This document shows, one piece after another, positions 19,000-29,558 of a DNA stretch of 64,000 nucleotides. The translations under genes and the position numbers were made by a program. Position 1 is the stretch's first letter. Every line of letters begins with the position of its first letter. A model generated the notes under the pieces. That model was not told the origin of the DNA. It made no database searches and worked only from the letters and a program-made list of their open reading frames with translations. The stretch is from Pycnococcus provasolii (taxonomy: Eukaryota > Chlorophyta > Pseudoscourfieldiophyceae > Pseudoscourfieldiales), in assembly GCA_049487715.1 (NCBI GenBank), contig CP150565.1:248001-312000 (forward strand), given 5' to 3'.

Positions 19000-19938
19000 A
19001 TGCCCACGTTCGCCGGCCTCACGTGGACCGTCGTTCCCGCTGTCAAGGACGCCATAGGGTGGGCTGCCGTCATCGCAGTGCTGGGCCTATTCCTCGCGCC
19101 TGTGAAGGATATCTGGGGCGGCAAAGGGGCGTTCAAAGCCAAGTCCACCGAAAACCTCGCCACCGGCTTCCCGTACTTCGCCTCCTTCTACAACTGCCTC
19201 CTGTGGGTGCTGTACGCAACCGCTGACCTGCCGCGACTGCTGCAGCCTCTCGTCATCAACATCATTGGCATGACGCTGCACGCAAGCTTCCTTTCCGTGT
19301 ACTGGCGATATGCCAAGGACGATGCCGACCGCAAGTCGTGCTTGACAGCCTTTCTCGGAGGAGCTGCCACGGTGGCGCTCGCGGCGTACCTTTCCGCCGT
19401 GTCGGGCAGCGCACAGCCGTTCGGTAACGTGGCTATGGTTGTGAACGTTGTCATGTACTACAGCCCGCTCGCGGCGCTGGGCACGGTGCTCAAAGAGAGG
19501 AGCGTGGCGAAGATGCCGTTCGCGCCGTTGCTCATGACGTTCATCGGAAGCTCTCTCTGGTTCACCTTTGGCATGTACATCTTCGACGCGCCTATCTTCA
19601 TTCCCAACGTGATTGGCATCCTTTTTGGAATTGGGCAGCTTGTGCTATACGCGCATATTTCCGCTGGTGAGAAGAAACGAGCGGCGGAAGGTGGCGCTGC
19701 GAGCGGAAGTGCTGGCACAGCACCTGCCGCCTTGCCCTCGACTTCGACGTCGTCGACGAAGACGTTCCACACGACACTCGCGTACAGACCTCGCGTGATG
19801 ATACCGCCCAAGGCTGCACCCATTCGCCCGCACACACGCGTCGCACCACGTGCAACGGCAGCGGCAAGAAGTGCGGCAAGCTTGAGGGTGGGTGCCAGGA
19901 TTCGACATGCGCCGCGCATGCGCATGGCTGTCATATGA
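19000..19938 (+). CDS. SWEET: SWEET (MtN3/saliva) sugar transporter
   Basis: 312 residues, ATG start. Seven hydrophobic segments lie in the first 225 residues as two three-helix MtN3 units plus a linker helix. Family signatures include KSTENLATGFPY with a following NCLLWVLYA in unit one and GNVAMVVNVVMYYSPLAAL, KSxxxMPF-like VAKMPFAPL, and PNVIGILFGIGQLVLYA in unit two. SWEETs are uniporters moving mono- or disaccharides down a gradient across plasma, vacuolar or plastid membranes. The C-terminal 85 residues are cytosolic, Ala/Arg/Thr-rich and low-complexity. It shares a promoter region with plastid aldolase, which would couple carbon fixation and sugar export only by inference. Confidence 0.92.
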   Translation: MPTFAGLTWTVVPAVKDAIGWAAVIAVLGLFLAPVKDIWGGKGAFKAKSTENLATGFPYFASFYNCLLWVLYATADLPRLLQPLVINIIGMTLHASFLSVYWRYAKDDADRKSCLTAFLGGAATVALAAYLSAVSGSAQPFGNVAMVVNVVMYYSPLAALGTVLKERSVAKMPFAPLLMTFIGSSLWFTFGMYIFDAPIFIPNVIGILFGIGQLVLYAHISAGEKKRAAEGGAASGSAGTAPAALPSTSTSSTKTFHTTLAYRPRVMIPPKAAPIRPHTRVAPRATAAARSAASLRVGARIRHAPRMRMAVI

Positions 19939-20145
19939 AAACAATACCCTAAGTCTATTGTTTGTCATTGGACGCCGGTGCTTTGCCGTAGATGAGGGAG
20001 CTTGATTTTTTGAAGATTGAACGGAAATAGAAATAGAACAAAAGCATTTTTCTTAATTCAAAAAAAAGAAGGACTTAGATTTCTTATTCGAGGAAAAAAG
20101 AAGAAGAAAAGGTGGAAGGAATAGTTCTGTAGTTGTCGCTCCGCC

Positions 20146-22782
20146 TCATGTTGTTGTCGCAAGCCTTGCTTCCTCCGCACGCTTCGCCGACTTTTCCCAC
20201 ACGATGCTGATCACCTCCAACACGAACGTGCGAAATTCTGCACTCTCTTCCTCACTCAGTGCACCAATCGCGCCCACGATGTCCTCCTCGGCATCCGCCT
20301 CAAAGGGTGTCCATGGTACATTCTCCCGCCCAAGCGTGGAAATCGCAGTCGTCTCAGCTGCACTTGCCGCCCTTTCCGCAGCGGAAAGCGCCGTCAAGAT
20401 GTCCCCTGAAGACGCGGGTGCACCATTCGGAAGTTCCACCACGCCAGTTGTGAGCGCGGTGTGGAACACACGAAGCACCGCTGAAGGGGGTGGCAGGTCA
20501 TCGCCGTCAAGAAACTTGCCGCCGCTCGCTTCGCTGAGGGTGGACGCATACGCAAGCTCCTCGTTGCTTAGTTCGGGTGCAAGCACGTCGACGACGTCAC
20601 CTGCACTCCGCATGGCGTACGTAAGCTGTCCATTTGCAAGGGGAATGGGAACGGGGAGTGGTACGCTACCGAGCGCGTCGCTGATCGCTCCCGGCGCAGG
20701 CCAAGGCAGGAATGGCACGGGCGGGCGCGGGATCGTGGCGGTGGTCTGCGCCACCTGCGCCAATCTTCGAATTCCTCGGCGCAGCAGAACATCCGCCGCC
20801 GTGGCCACCTCTGGCACCAGCACGGATCGAAGGTTGCGTCCCGAGGGGCTCAGGAACAGGCGGACCACGTCGCGCAGGGCGAGATTCTGCGCGTCGCCAG
20901 CAGCGTCGAGGTCGATGAAAGCACCGCTGTCCGCCGTGGCGAGCTCTTCCGGTGAGAGCGCTGAGATGAGAAGCGTGGAGAGGCGGCTAAGTCTCAGCTG
21001 ATCGTCGCCGCCGGATCCTCTCGCATATAAGATGTCCTCGAGGGCCGTCTGCAGCGCCGGGCGATCGCCGGACAAAAGGCGACGGGCGACGAACGGATAA
21101 GCCTCCATCACAAGCTGGTAATTGGGATCGCCCTGCAGAGCGGTTCCCTCAAGCGTGACGACCGCGCGCGCCAGCAGCGCGAAGTACGGCGGGATGCTAA
21201 ACGGCACGTCTCCCATCACCGTGACGACGTCTGACGTGAGCGCCTGAAAACCTGAAGTGCCTGTGCCGTAGATCTTCTCAATCTCGTCTTTGTAGTTCTG
21301 AGCGCCACCGCCGCGCACGTATGGGGTGATCGCCTTGTCCATCAGCGGCTGCACCACGGCGCGATCCGTATCCGGAGGCAAAATCTTCAGCCTGATGAAG
21401 TCGTCAACAAGCTGCCCGTACGAGCGATTCGCCGTGTGAACAATCGCGTTGACGATTGTGTCCGTGTCCTCCTCCGTTAGCTCCGTCATGAGCCCAAAGT
21501 CAAGGAGAGCAAGCCGCGCTGGCGCGGGGCGGCCGTCACTCTGGATTGGATCCAGCGCGAGCAGGTTGCCAGGATGTGGATCGCCGTGAACGAACGCAAA
21601 GTCGAGAAGCTGCGTGAGGAATACTTCTTGTCCCACCTTCGTCAACACCTTGATCTCCGCAGGTTCGCACTGCGACAACTTCTTGCCGTCCACAAACTCT
21701 GTCACAAGCACTCGCGACGAGCACAGACTCTCGTACACCTTCGGAATGTAAACGCCATTCTCACCGCCAAGCATACCGCGCTCCTCAAAAAGGCCTCGCA
21801 TGCGCAGCTGATTGTCCATCTCGTTAAGAAAGTCGAGCTCGGTGTAGAAACCCACCGCCCACTCGTTGAACAAGGCGACGTAGTCTGTGCGCTGGTTGGG
21901 AGCAATGTATCGGTCCATGAGACCCTGGTAGATCTCCGAAGCTCGACGAAGGACGTAGAGATCCTTCGAGGCGAGTGCCTTCACCGACGGACGCTGCACC
22001 TTCACGGCAACGGTCACGGGCTCCTCGTCGTCGCCTCTGCCCAGGACCGACGGGCGAACGCGCGCCTTGTACACCTGCGCAAGCGAAGCTGCGGCGATGG
22101 GCTCGGGAGAGATCTCCTCGAATATTTCATTCACAGGTGCCCCGAGCTCGCTCTCGATAGTGGCAAATGCGACGGAGGAGTCGAACTGCGGCACGCCATC
22201 TTGCAGCTTCGCAAGCTCGTCCATGGCCTCAGCTGGCAAGACATCCGGACGAACGCTCAGCATCTGCCCAACCTTGATGTACGTCGGACCAAGCTCCTCC
22301 ATGCTCTCGCGTGCCTGCTTCGCGAGGCTTCCCGAGTTGCGCTTGAGCTCATCGCCACCTCCAGTTACCAGCATGCCTGCGACGCGCGTGAGGAAGGGCA
22401 CGCTCGAACGCAGGAACGTCGTCCAACGCGACTGGAGCTCGCCCGGACGCTGGTTCCAGTATTTTTGAATCGACTCGCGATCGTAGCTCATGGGTAACCC
22501 GTCCTCGTCAAACACCGTCTTTCGCTCGCTTTTAATCGCCACCTTGCTTCCGTCTTCGTCTGGCGCTTCCACGCCCTTCTGGCGCACTGCCGAGCTCAGC
22601 TCGACGATAGCGTCGACGCCTACATTGAGCGGTGAGCCGATTCCCGGTGCATCGAGTCTGAGCGGGCTGTCTGAAGTTTTCTCCTCCACAGCCCTAAGAG
22701 GCGCTGCGTGTCGTCGTCGTGCGCGTCGCTGTGCGCCGTGTGCGCGTTTGCCTGCAGTAGCACGTGCTGTGCGCGTGAGCAT
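20146..22782 (-). CDS. ABC1K: ABC1/UbiB-family atypical kinase, probably plastid
   Basis: 878 residues from the ATG at 22782; the frame extends to 22941 only with a TTG. The first about 45 residues are basic, Arg/Ala-rich with no acidic residues, as in a plastid transit peptide. Family blocks: the KxGQ motif (YIKVGQ) followed by LSVRPDVLP, the Ala-rich nucleotide loop (IAAASLAQVYKA), the VAVKVQRP lysine, the ExD motif (ELDFLNEMDNQ), HGDPHPGNLL and LLDFGLM. These are the markers of the UbiB/COQ8 protein-kinase-like fold. Plastid ABC1Ks sit in plastoglobules and thylakoids and regulate prenyl-lipid (plastoquinone, tocopherol) metabolism and photoprotection. The long C-terminal extension of about 300 residues is Ala/Ser/Pro-rich and has no named domain. 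The exact ABC1K subgroup was not resolved. Confidence 0.9.
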   Translation of the reverse strand: MLTRTARATAGKRAHGAQRRARRRHAAPLRAVEEKTSDSPLRLDAPGIGSPLNVGVDAIVELSSAVRQKGVEAPDEDGSKVAIKSERKTVFDEDGLPMSYDRESIQKYWNQRPGELQSRWTTFLRSSVPFLTRVAGMLVTGGGDELKRNSGSLAKQARESMEELGPTYIKVGQMLSVRPDVLPAEAMDELAKLQDGVPQFDSSVAFATIESELGAPVNEIFEEISPEPIAAASLAQVYKARVRPSVLGRGDDEEPVTVAVKVQRPSVKALASKDLYVLRRASEIYQGLMDRYIAPNQRTDYVALFNEWAVGFYTELDFLNEMDNQLRMRGLFEERGMLGGENGVYIPKVYESLCSSRVLVTEFVDGKKLSQCEPAEIKVLTKVGQEVFLTQLLDFAFVHGDPHPGNLLALDPIQSDGRPAPARLALLDFGLMTELTEEDTDTIVNAIVHTANRSYGQLVDDFIRLKILPPDTDRAVVQPLMDKAITPYVRGGGAQNYKDEIEKIYGTGTSGFQALTSDVVTVMGDVPFSIPPYFALLARAVVTLEGTALQGDPNYQLVMEAYPFVARRLLSGDRPALQTALEDILYARGSGGDDQLRLSRLSTLLISALSPEELATADSGAFIDLDAAGDAQNLALRDVVRLFLSPSGRNLRSVLVPEVATAADVLLRRGIRRLAQVAQTTATIPRPPVPFLPWPAPGAISDALGSVPLPVPIPLANGQLTYAMRSAGDVVDVLAPELSNEELAYASTLSEASGGKFLDGDDLPPPSAVLRVFHTALTTGVVELPNGAPASSGDILTALSAAERAASAAETTAISTLGRENVPWTPFEADAEEDIVGAIGALSEEESAEFRTFVLEVISIVWEKSAKRAEEARLATTT

Positions 22783-23161
22783 CGCGTCGCACAAGAGGGA
22801 GTAGTGGTAGAGTTGTGGTGATGATCCCCGGGCTGCCGGGGCGGGGGGCGTTCTACGACGTGTGGTCGCGAGGGAGAGATTTTTCTCTGCACTCCCTGTG
22901 GCTCGTTCAGCTCCTCCGACGAACGGGACGTTTCCCACCAAAGAAAACGATCTCCCGGCCCGGGCAGAGGGAGGGCGAGAGCTGAAGGAGAGGGGAGAGG
23001 CTAAGGAGAGGGCAGGAGCAATTCAATTTTCGGGGTTGGTCCACCTGGTGGTTCCAGCTCCACCTACAACCCCATTCATGACAAGCAAAGATAAGTGAAA
23101 TGGAATGAATAGTCTATCTACACATGTGAGTACTGTCACTTTACACTTACTGTACACGACC
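22783..23161. other. Intergenic region between two minus-strand genes
   Basis: 379 bp. Contains a CCCGGGCTGCCGGGGCGGGG tract and purine-rich stretches. No gene is seen; it should hold the ABC1K promoter and the 3' end of the IPT/TIG gene. Confidence 0.4.
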
Positions 23162-26100
23162 TCAAGTTCGGTGCTGTCTTCTAGATCGACCTTTCGCGTC
23201 CTTGAGGTAGACGAAGTGCCCGACGAATCCAGGAACCCCGTTCACACCAAAGGCGCCGCCAATCGAACCCACGGCAAGCTGTGCGCCCGACGAGCGCGCC
23301 GATGTCCTCTTCAACGGATGTACGCCCTCGCTGCTTGGCGCGTGCGCTGGAGATAGGCAGCTGATGCATCCGTCGCCTCCACCTCCTGACGTGCAAGGCC
23401 TGGCGGCGATGAAGATGTTGTCGAAGCGACACAGTAGCGGTAAATCGGAATTCCCAGCCGCGGCAAGAGCGGGAGTTGTCACGGCCACGGGTGTACCTCC
23501 CGAGCTTGGACCACGCTCTGGCGTAACCACTGACGGCAAGGGATTGTCCGCGGACGACTGATCCCCAAAAAAGGCGAATGGCACCTTCATCGTGCGCACA
23601 TCTGCGACACCGTCGTTCGGCACGTCAAACCCCGAACCTACGCTTGGCACCTCACATCGAAGTAGCGTGGAGGAGAGTCTCACGCACCCTTCCGAGACTC
23701 GCATCCGGCGCCGTTCCGACCCATCGTTTGCAAATTCCACCGTAACACTCAAGGTGTCGTCATCGATGTCGCTGCGAACCAGGTGGTCGTCAGCCACGTG
23801 AAGATTCGCGACGATGCCTCCGCCGATTGGTGATGCGTACGGGAATACTCGTGCGCCGCGAATCTCAATCGTCGCATTTGGCGGCGGCGGCGGCGGCGAC
23901 GGCGGCGGCGGTGCTTTGCTCCTCGATACCGCGACGACGTCCGTGGACGAGCCGTGCGTCACATGCTCTTCAGACACGTCATCGAAGTTACCATCGCCGA
24001 ACCGGTATGAAAGGCGCATGAGTGGGCCGGCCGACCACCTCACGGCGCTAAATTTTCTCGACGCAGCAAGCATGGCACGAGACAGGCCTGGCGGACGTGC
24101 GACCGATATGCAAACGAAGGTGCCAACAGCGTCAGCCGCAACGAGGGATAGTGGTGCGATCGTGTCAACGGCGCAATTCCACTGGCCGGATGAGCGCGTC
24201 GCTGTGAGCTTAAGAAGGTCGCCGCCAGAATCCAAGCGTATCTCGTGGGAAGTTTTGGCCCATGTCGCCTCGCGCTCAAAGTCACGCATGGGAACGCGGG
24301 GAGGAAGCGCAATTGCGGGCATCCCAGCAGGCTCGCCGGCAACTAGAGGAATCGTCGAACGGCCGGAGAATGCCGCTGGTGCGACTGGCACCTCGCATAC
24401 CACGAGCGAGCTCGACGCGCGGACACACGTAGCAGCAAGACCGCCATACGTAAAACGTTGAGAAGGTTCGAGAAAGAGATTGTTGCCCACAATGTAGGCT
24501 GCGCCATCTGTTCCGTCGTACCCAAGCTCGGGGGGATACGTGTGCGTCACCAGTGCGCCCGATAGCACGCCAATTAACGCGTGGCCAACAGTCACGGAGT
24601 CGTGCGCGAGCGTGGGCGTGATTGACAGCGAGAGAAAGCCGGCGCTGAGCTCGCCGCAGTGTGCGGTGGCACATGCATATCTTGTGAAACCTCTTTCGTC
24701 AGTAAACAGGCCTTCCGCAGCAACCGTGCAAGCGCCAATGTGACACATGGGAGACTGAGCGATATTGCTTGGTATGGTTATGCCTGATACCAAAACACCA
24801 GAGCGAGAATTGGATGTAACGTATTGTGGAAGCTCCGTGTGGGTGTGCTTATTGTCAACCCCGCGTTGTACCACCACACTGGCACTCTTGCCGAAGCGCC
24901 GTGCATCCTGTACGTTGCTCACACTTGCACCGTATTTCATTGTGCGTGCAAGTGCTGGGGATACACATGCTATCTCCGTGCTCATGACTATCCCTTGAAT
25001 GGGCGCGATAGTACCGAAATAGCACGAACTATCCGAATGAGGGATACTTCCCAAGAGTGGTGCATGTATGGTTGTCCCTCCATCAGCGTGCACGAGCGTG
25101 CTTGTGGGCGAACTTGCGTCTGTCCACAAAATACCATCAGTGAGCATGACGGATTCCTCGTGCCCAGAGACAGACAAATCATCAGCTGGCACGAATCGAG
25201 CCGTCAGTGGCAGACCATGAAGTAGCCCGAGAGCAACGTCACTACGCCCAAGAGTGCTGGACACGAGATCTATTGCAAAGCGTTCAGAACCAATTTCTAA
25301 TATTCCATCGACATGCAGTTCGCGTCCAACAATTGTGCGGATGGACGGGTATACATGGCCATCATACGATGGCAGCCAAAAAGGCACCATTGCACGAACT
25401 AATGGAGGTTCCAAACGGCGACTTATGAAGTTTGACGTCGCAGGATGCCCGCCGAGTGTAAGAATCGCATGAGCGAACCCAGCGGCACTGTGCTCGTATT
25501 TGACCATCAGGTTGCTGATTGGTACACGTGAGCTTGTGATATTTGTTCTTATAGCCGTCAGAATGGATGCCGGAGCGAATCGAATTTGTTGGATGTGATA
25601 TGTCACAGACGATGTCACACGCAAATTATCAGAGACTCCGATGACACGCAAGCCTGGTACAACTGCAGGTGTTATACACGTGAAGTCGCCGCTATCATAT
25701 GCTTGAGCAACTACGGAAACAGATCCAAAATGGCAGCGATACTGAGCATGCTGCTCAGTGCCAAGAATGCGAATTCGGGCTTGATCACCACCATCCGAGG
25801 ACATCGTAGAGCGTGTGACATCGCGCGGCTCGAGCAGAAGAAAGTTGAGCGAGGATGTCTCCACAATCAAATCACCCGTCGCAACGATGGAAGTTTTGAT
25901 GGAAGGCGCCGTGCTCGCGTTCTGGTCGATGACTTCTTCCATGGATAATGCTTTAATGTGAGCAATCGCAAGAGCGGAAGTCAATCGCGCTGACGGTTGC
26001 TCTAAATTTAGGCCAGCATAAGCAGTGACAATTCTATCCGGCGGCATGGCAGGAGTAATGCAGTTTCTCTCAAGAGCGTTCTCGAGCACTGCGAGGATTG

Positions 26101-29100
26101 GGCCGATCGTTCCAAAGATACAAGTGCTGTATGCGGATGATGTGCGAGTGCCATTCGAAGTGCCAGGTGAAATCACATGACGTACGGCGAAGCCACCTTC
26201 AATCGGCGATCGCAATACAGGCAATTGTGAATCGGACTGTGTGTTCATAGAAGATGTCGTCCACTTTGCACCCGTGAGTGCATAAGCAAACGGCGTGTCG
26301 TCCAGTGCCAGAAGTGTTTGACCGTCGGCAGGCAACTCCGATTCTTGCGTCGCTTGAAGATCAAACATCCGCGTTGTCGAGGTATCTACAAAAAAAGACA
26401 GCCCTGTCGATGCATCGATGACTGGTCGCAAATTTAAATTAAGCCCAACAAAATAGCCGTTGTTTGGGAACGCGGGTGACGACGGAATATCAAGAGGAAT
26501 GTACAGATGCAAGGTAGGAATGAGAGTCCCATCGAGCCTTCCGCTTGCATCGCCTGCTATTTGCAGACCGGCACGCACGTCGTTGTACCGAACATCCTCG
26601 ATCGCGTGTATCAATAAAGTTTCCAGGACATGCACAGCGCACAGCGCAGTCTCGTCGGATCCGCAGAAGTTCACATGAGTCCCGTCCACTGCCATGCCAG
26701 CTGAGATCGTGGCACTTGCACAAGCTGGCATGACGAATGAAGCGGCATCGTGGCGATGCCGCATGCCTGCAATGGGACCAAGTGTCCCAAAGTGTCCCTC
26801 GAGACGCTGGGTCGTTCGCATCCCGTCCTCGATTTCACGAGTCCATAGCGACAGGAGCATTCGAGTACCGCCTGAACTTGGTGCTTCACGAGGTTCTACC
26901 ATCAGCGCGACATTTCTTGTGGCATGTAAAGGCTGCGAGTGCAAAGCGGCATTTTCGAGAAATCGAGTCTTTGGATTTTGTAAAACCAGTTCATGCCGTT
27001 CGGAAATCTCCATGCTTCCCACACCAAAGGCGAAGTCAGCTTCACATTTCAGGGCACTGAGAGAAACAAAAGCTGCCATCTGTGACGAACGAACGGTACA
27101 AATATGTGCTTCAGGAATGGATGTGCGACCGTCTAGAGCTCGCACAAAGATCGTGACGCCGCCACTCGGGAGAGGAGGCTGTTCACCACCCGTGGCGACA
27201 GAGTGCATCGGGTCGTAAGTAATCCTACCGATCGTGGAAAATGTTCCAATCTGCACACCTAGCACGTCAGCATCAAGTGAAGGTCGTGCTACCGAACGGC
27301 ATCCAACCTCGCCATTCTCCAATGGCGTTGTGGTAACAGGTCCGACGGAGCCAAAGCGACATCCGATTGATGGGAAATTCTGTGCACTATGAATTGGCAA
27401 GGGCCCGAGAATTGTCCCGCCTTCCATCGGTGCCTTGAAGGTTGACGCTTCAGTCGATGGGCCGTGAGCCTGTGTCACGACAAGTGAGCAGGTTGAGCAG
27501 GCTCGAGCATGTTGGCTAACGCGAGCGACAATCTCGCACGATGCCACGGTGGAAGAAACGAAAGCACCTTGCGCAGGTCTGTCAAGCCAAGAACCCTCTA
27601 ACGAATTGCATGCAAGAGCTGAATCGATCGCAATTGCCGTGATGCTTGCCGCGAATGCAACTGTGGAGGCGAGCACGGTCGGTGCCACTACGCCAGGTTG
27701 CACAACATATCGCTGCAAGGACGCTGGCCCGGCTGTGCTGCCCTGCACCATCCAGCTTGTGGCAATTTGTGCTCCACCTTGTCCCCGTAATAGGCTCACG
27801 GCCGTATATCCTGGAACGGCACCCAAAGTACTACAAATGCATTCGATTTGCAGCACACGCACGCTATTTGGTAGAGTACCTAATAGAGATACTTTGGTTG
27901 CGGTTGCTGCATCCCCTGTGATACTGCGCATGTAACAAGCGAAAGGAGCCTCAGATTGCTGCCCAGCGTGACGCGCATCGAGGATATGAAACGACGCGCA
28001 AGTCGACGCGGATGCATGTGATGGTGACGTTGAGGTAGACTCTTGCAGAGAAGAAGCCTGTGCACTCATGGGTTGTGCACTCATGGGCACGCGAATCGAA
28101 GTTGCGTGTTGCCATAGAAACAAAATTCCGCCACCGCCACGTGAAATTCGCGCGATACGTGGAAGAGGCAGCACGCTTCCCCATTCGTCAGTGCGAGATG
28201 GCAAGGGTTGCTCGCCGAGCGTGTACAGGCATGCAGTGCCCCCACCCATGTATGCGGTTCTCCGTGCAATAGTCCCAAAGGCACACCACTCGTCGCTGTT
28301 CACGCCATCCCCATTTGCGTATATGCCGGCGCGAAGCACGCGTACGCCTTGTACGATGGGCTGAACGCCGGTGTTTGGTATTGGCGAGACTTCTAGAATC
28401 CTCACGTCACTGGCGGCTCGCGCGCCCGCACTAGAATCGAGCGACTCTGCGATGGACACCTGCCAAGATGCTGCACGCCTCGGGGCTGCCGGCGCTTCAC
28501 ATCGAGCAAGAGCGGTGCTTTCCACGTGCAGCGGTGTGCGCAGGTGATTTGTTGGTCTCGTCTTAGGTGAGCTGCTTGAGCGCCACTCGCACGACCACCC
28601 GCCGTCGCGTCGCATTCCCGCGCCGTGTCCGCCGGATAGTTCGAGCAGCGTTCCACCAGCGCGCGATACTGCGCGGCGTGCGGTGCCAGCTCCAGCTCCA
28701 CCTCCACGGCCCGGTCCACCTTCAGCAGCCACGAAAGAGAAGATGGTGCCCTCGCCGGCGCCGTCTGTCACGGCGGCTCCGTCACTTGCACGTGAGGCGG
28801 CCGCGAGTCGAACGGAGGCAAATCCTCCACCAAGCACGCCCGCATCGTCTGCCGCAGGTGTGGCGCAGAGCACGACGTCCGGGTGCTCTGTCTCCCCCGC
28901 CTTGATTGCGTGGCTCGCACCAAACACGCAGTACACCGCGCGTCCAGCCCCTGGCGCGCTTGCTCGTAGCACGTTAAGCCTTGCGCCGTACACCGTGACA
29001 GTCGTTCCACCTGCCGTCCCTCCTCTTGCAGGCTTTAGTGCGACGACCTGTGGCGTGCGTGGGTTTCCTTCCGGCGGTGGGACGTAGTCTTTGCTTGACG

Positions 29101-29197
29101 AGGACGAGGATGCCGTGTGACGACTGAGCGTGCATACGAACCACCACCACCAGACGCACCACCACCGTCTTGCGTGCGTGCCCGTGAACGTGCGCAT
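23162..29197 (-). CDS. Giant secreted IPT/TIG-repeat protein
   Basis: 2,011 residues in one uninterrupted frame with an ATG start. The N-terminus has a Trp-rich hydrophobic signal (WWCVWWWWFVC). The first domain reads VVALKPARGGTAGGTTVTVYG, the start of an IPT/TIG immunoglobulin-like fold. Around ten further units follow, recognisable by a Cys-x-Phe-Gly core (CVFGA, CAFGT, CRFGS, CIFGT, CHFGS, CYFGT) followed 15-20 residues later by a Cys-x-Ser/Thr-Pro-Ala type strand end (CITPA, CVSPA). Near nt 23880 a short poly-Pro linker precedes the last units. No C-terminal membrane segment is seen, so it is probably a soluble secreted or wall protein. Similar domains occur in plexins, PKHD1/TMEM2 and many algal surface proteins; binding partner unknown. 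Confidence 0.82.
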   Translation of the reverse strand: MRTFTGTHARRWWCVWWWWFVCTLSRHTASSSSSSKDYVPPPEGNPRTPQVVALKPARGGTAGGTTVTVYGARLNVLRASAPGAGRAVYCVFGASHAIKAGETEHPDVVLCATPAADDAGVLGGGFASVRLAAASRASDGAAVTDGAGEGTIFSFVAAEGGPGRGGGAGAGTARRAVSRAGGTLLELSGGHGAGMRRDGGWSCEWRSSSSPKTRPTNHLRTPLHVESTALARCEAPAAPRRAASWQVSIAESLDSSAGARAASDVRILEVSPIPNTGVQPIVQGVRVLRAGIYANGDGVNSDEWCAFGTIARRTAYMGGGTACLYTLGEQPLPSRTDEWGSVLPLPRIARISRGGGGILFLWQHATSIRVPMSAQPMSAQASSLQESTSTSPSHASASTCASFHILDARHAGQQSEAPFACYMRSITGDAATATKVSLLGTLPNSVRVLQIECICSTLGAVPGYTAVSLLRGQGGAQIATSWMVQGSTAGPASLQRYVVQPGVVAPTVLASTVAFAASITAIAIDSALACNSLEGSWLDRPAQGAFVSSTVASCEIVARVSQHARACSTCSLVVTQAHGPSTEASTFKAPMEGGTILGPLPIHSAQNFPSIGCRFGSVGPVTTTPLENGEVGCRSVARPSLDADVLGVQIGTFSTIGRITYDPMHSVATGGEQPPLPSGGVTIFVRALDGRTSIPEAHICTVRSSQMAAFVSLSALKCEADFAFGVGSMEISERHELVLQNPKTRFLENAALHSQPLHATRNVALMVEPREAPSSGGTRMLLSLWTREIEDGMRTTQRLEGHFGTLGPIAGMRHRHDAASFVMPACASATISAGMAVDGTHVNFCGSDETALCAVHVLETLLIHAIEDVRYNDVRAGLQIAGDASGRLDGTLIPTLHLYIPLDIPSSPAFPNNGYFVGLNLNLRPVIDASTGLSFFVDTSTTRMFDLQATQESELPADGQTLLALDDTPFAYALTGAKWTTSSMNTQSDSQLPVLRSPIEGGFAVRHVISPGTSNGTRTSSAYSTCIFGTIGPILAVLENALERNCITPAMPPDRIVTAYAGLNLEQPSARLTSALAIAHIKALSMEEVIDQNASTAPSIKTSIVATGDLIVETSSLNFLLLEPRDVTRSTMSSDGGDQARIRILGTEQHAQYRCHFGSVSVVAQAYDSGDFTCITPAVVPGLRVIGVSDNLRVTSSVTYHIQQIRFAPASILTAIRTNITSSRVPISNLMVKYEHSAAGFAHAILTLGGHPATSNFISRRLEPPLVRAMVPFWLPSYDGHVYPSIRTIVGRELHVDGILEIGSERFAIDLVSSTLGRSDVALGLLHGLPLTARFVPADDLSVSGHEESVMLTDGILWTDASSPTSTLVHADGGTTIHAPLLGSIPHSDSSCYFGTIAPIQGIVMSTEIACVSPALARTMKYGASVSNVQDARRFGKSASVVVQRGVDNKHTHTELPQYVTSNSRSGVLVSGITIPSNIAQSPMCHIGACTVAAEGLFTDERGFTRYACATAHCGELSAGFLSLSITPTLAHDSVTVGHALIGVLSGALVTHTYPPELGYDGTDGAAYIVGNNLFLEPSQRFTYGGLAATCVRASSSLVVCEVPVAPAAFSGRSTIPLVAGEPAGMPAIALPPRVPMRDFEREATWAKTSHEIRLDSGGDLLKLTATRSSGQWNCAVDTIAPLSLVAADAVGTFVCISVARPPGLSRAMLAASRKFSAVRWSAGPLMRLSYRFGDGNFDDVSEEHVTHGSSTDVVAVSRSKAPPPPSPPPPPPNATIEIRGARVFPYASPIGGGIVANLHVADDHLVRSDIDDDTLSVTVEFANDGSERRRMRVSEGCVRLSSTLLRCEVPSVGSGFDVPNDGVADVRTMKVPFAFFGDQSSADNPLPSVVTPERGPSSGGTPVAVTTPALAAAGNSDLPLLCRFDNIFIAARPCTSGGGGDGCISCLSPAHAPSSEGVHPLKRTSARSSGAQLAVGSIGGAFGVNGVPGFVGHFVYLKDAKGRSRRQHRT

Positions 29198-29558
29198 GAG
29201 AGCGCGTTTAGGTGAGTGTCATGTTAGCGCGAGGTTGGGCGTGTGCGCGGACGCCATGCAGCGTATGTAGTTTCCAACTACTGTAAAGGTGTAAGGGCCC
29301 GCTGGCAAGGTGGCGTCGAATCCCTAACCAGGTTAGCTCTTGACCACCTTTCGATCGTGATGCAACATCGGTGGAATCCTTCAAACCGCGAAAAAGACGA
29401 CCTTGAAACCCCCAAAACCTTTTCATCGCCACCTTACTTGTTCCGTTTCCCTGGGGGTCCTTCTAGCCCCTGCGGTGGGACAAGGTGAAGGTTCCCGCCA
29501 CGTGGACGTGGGCACAGAACTCGCGATTTCACTTCCCGCACACGTTCCGAAACGGCAG
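29198..29558. other. Divergent intergenic region
   Basis: 361 bp between the IPT/TIG gene and a small plus-strand gene. Frames are open through parts of it with non-ATG starts only. A 5' exon of the downstream gene is possible. Confidence 0.4.
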
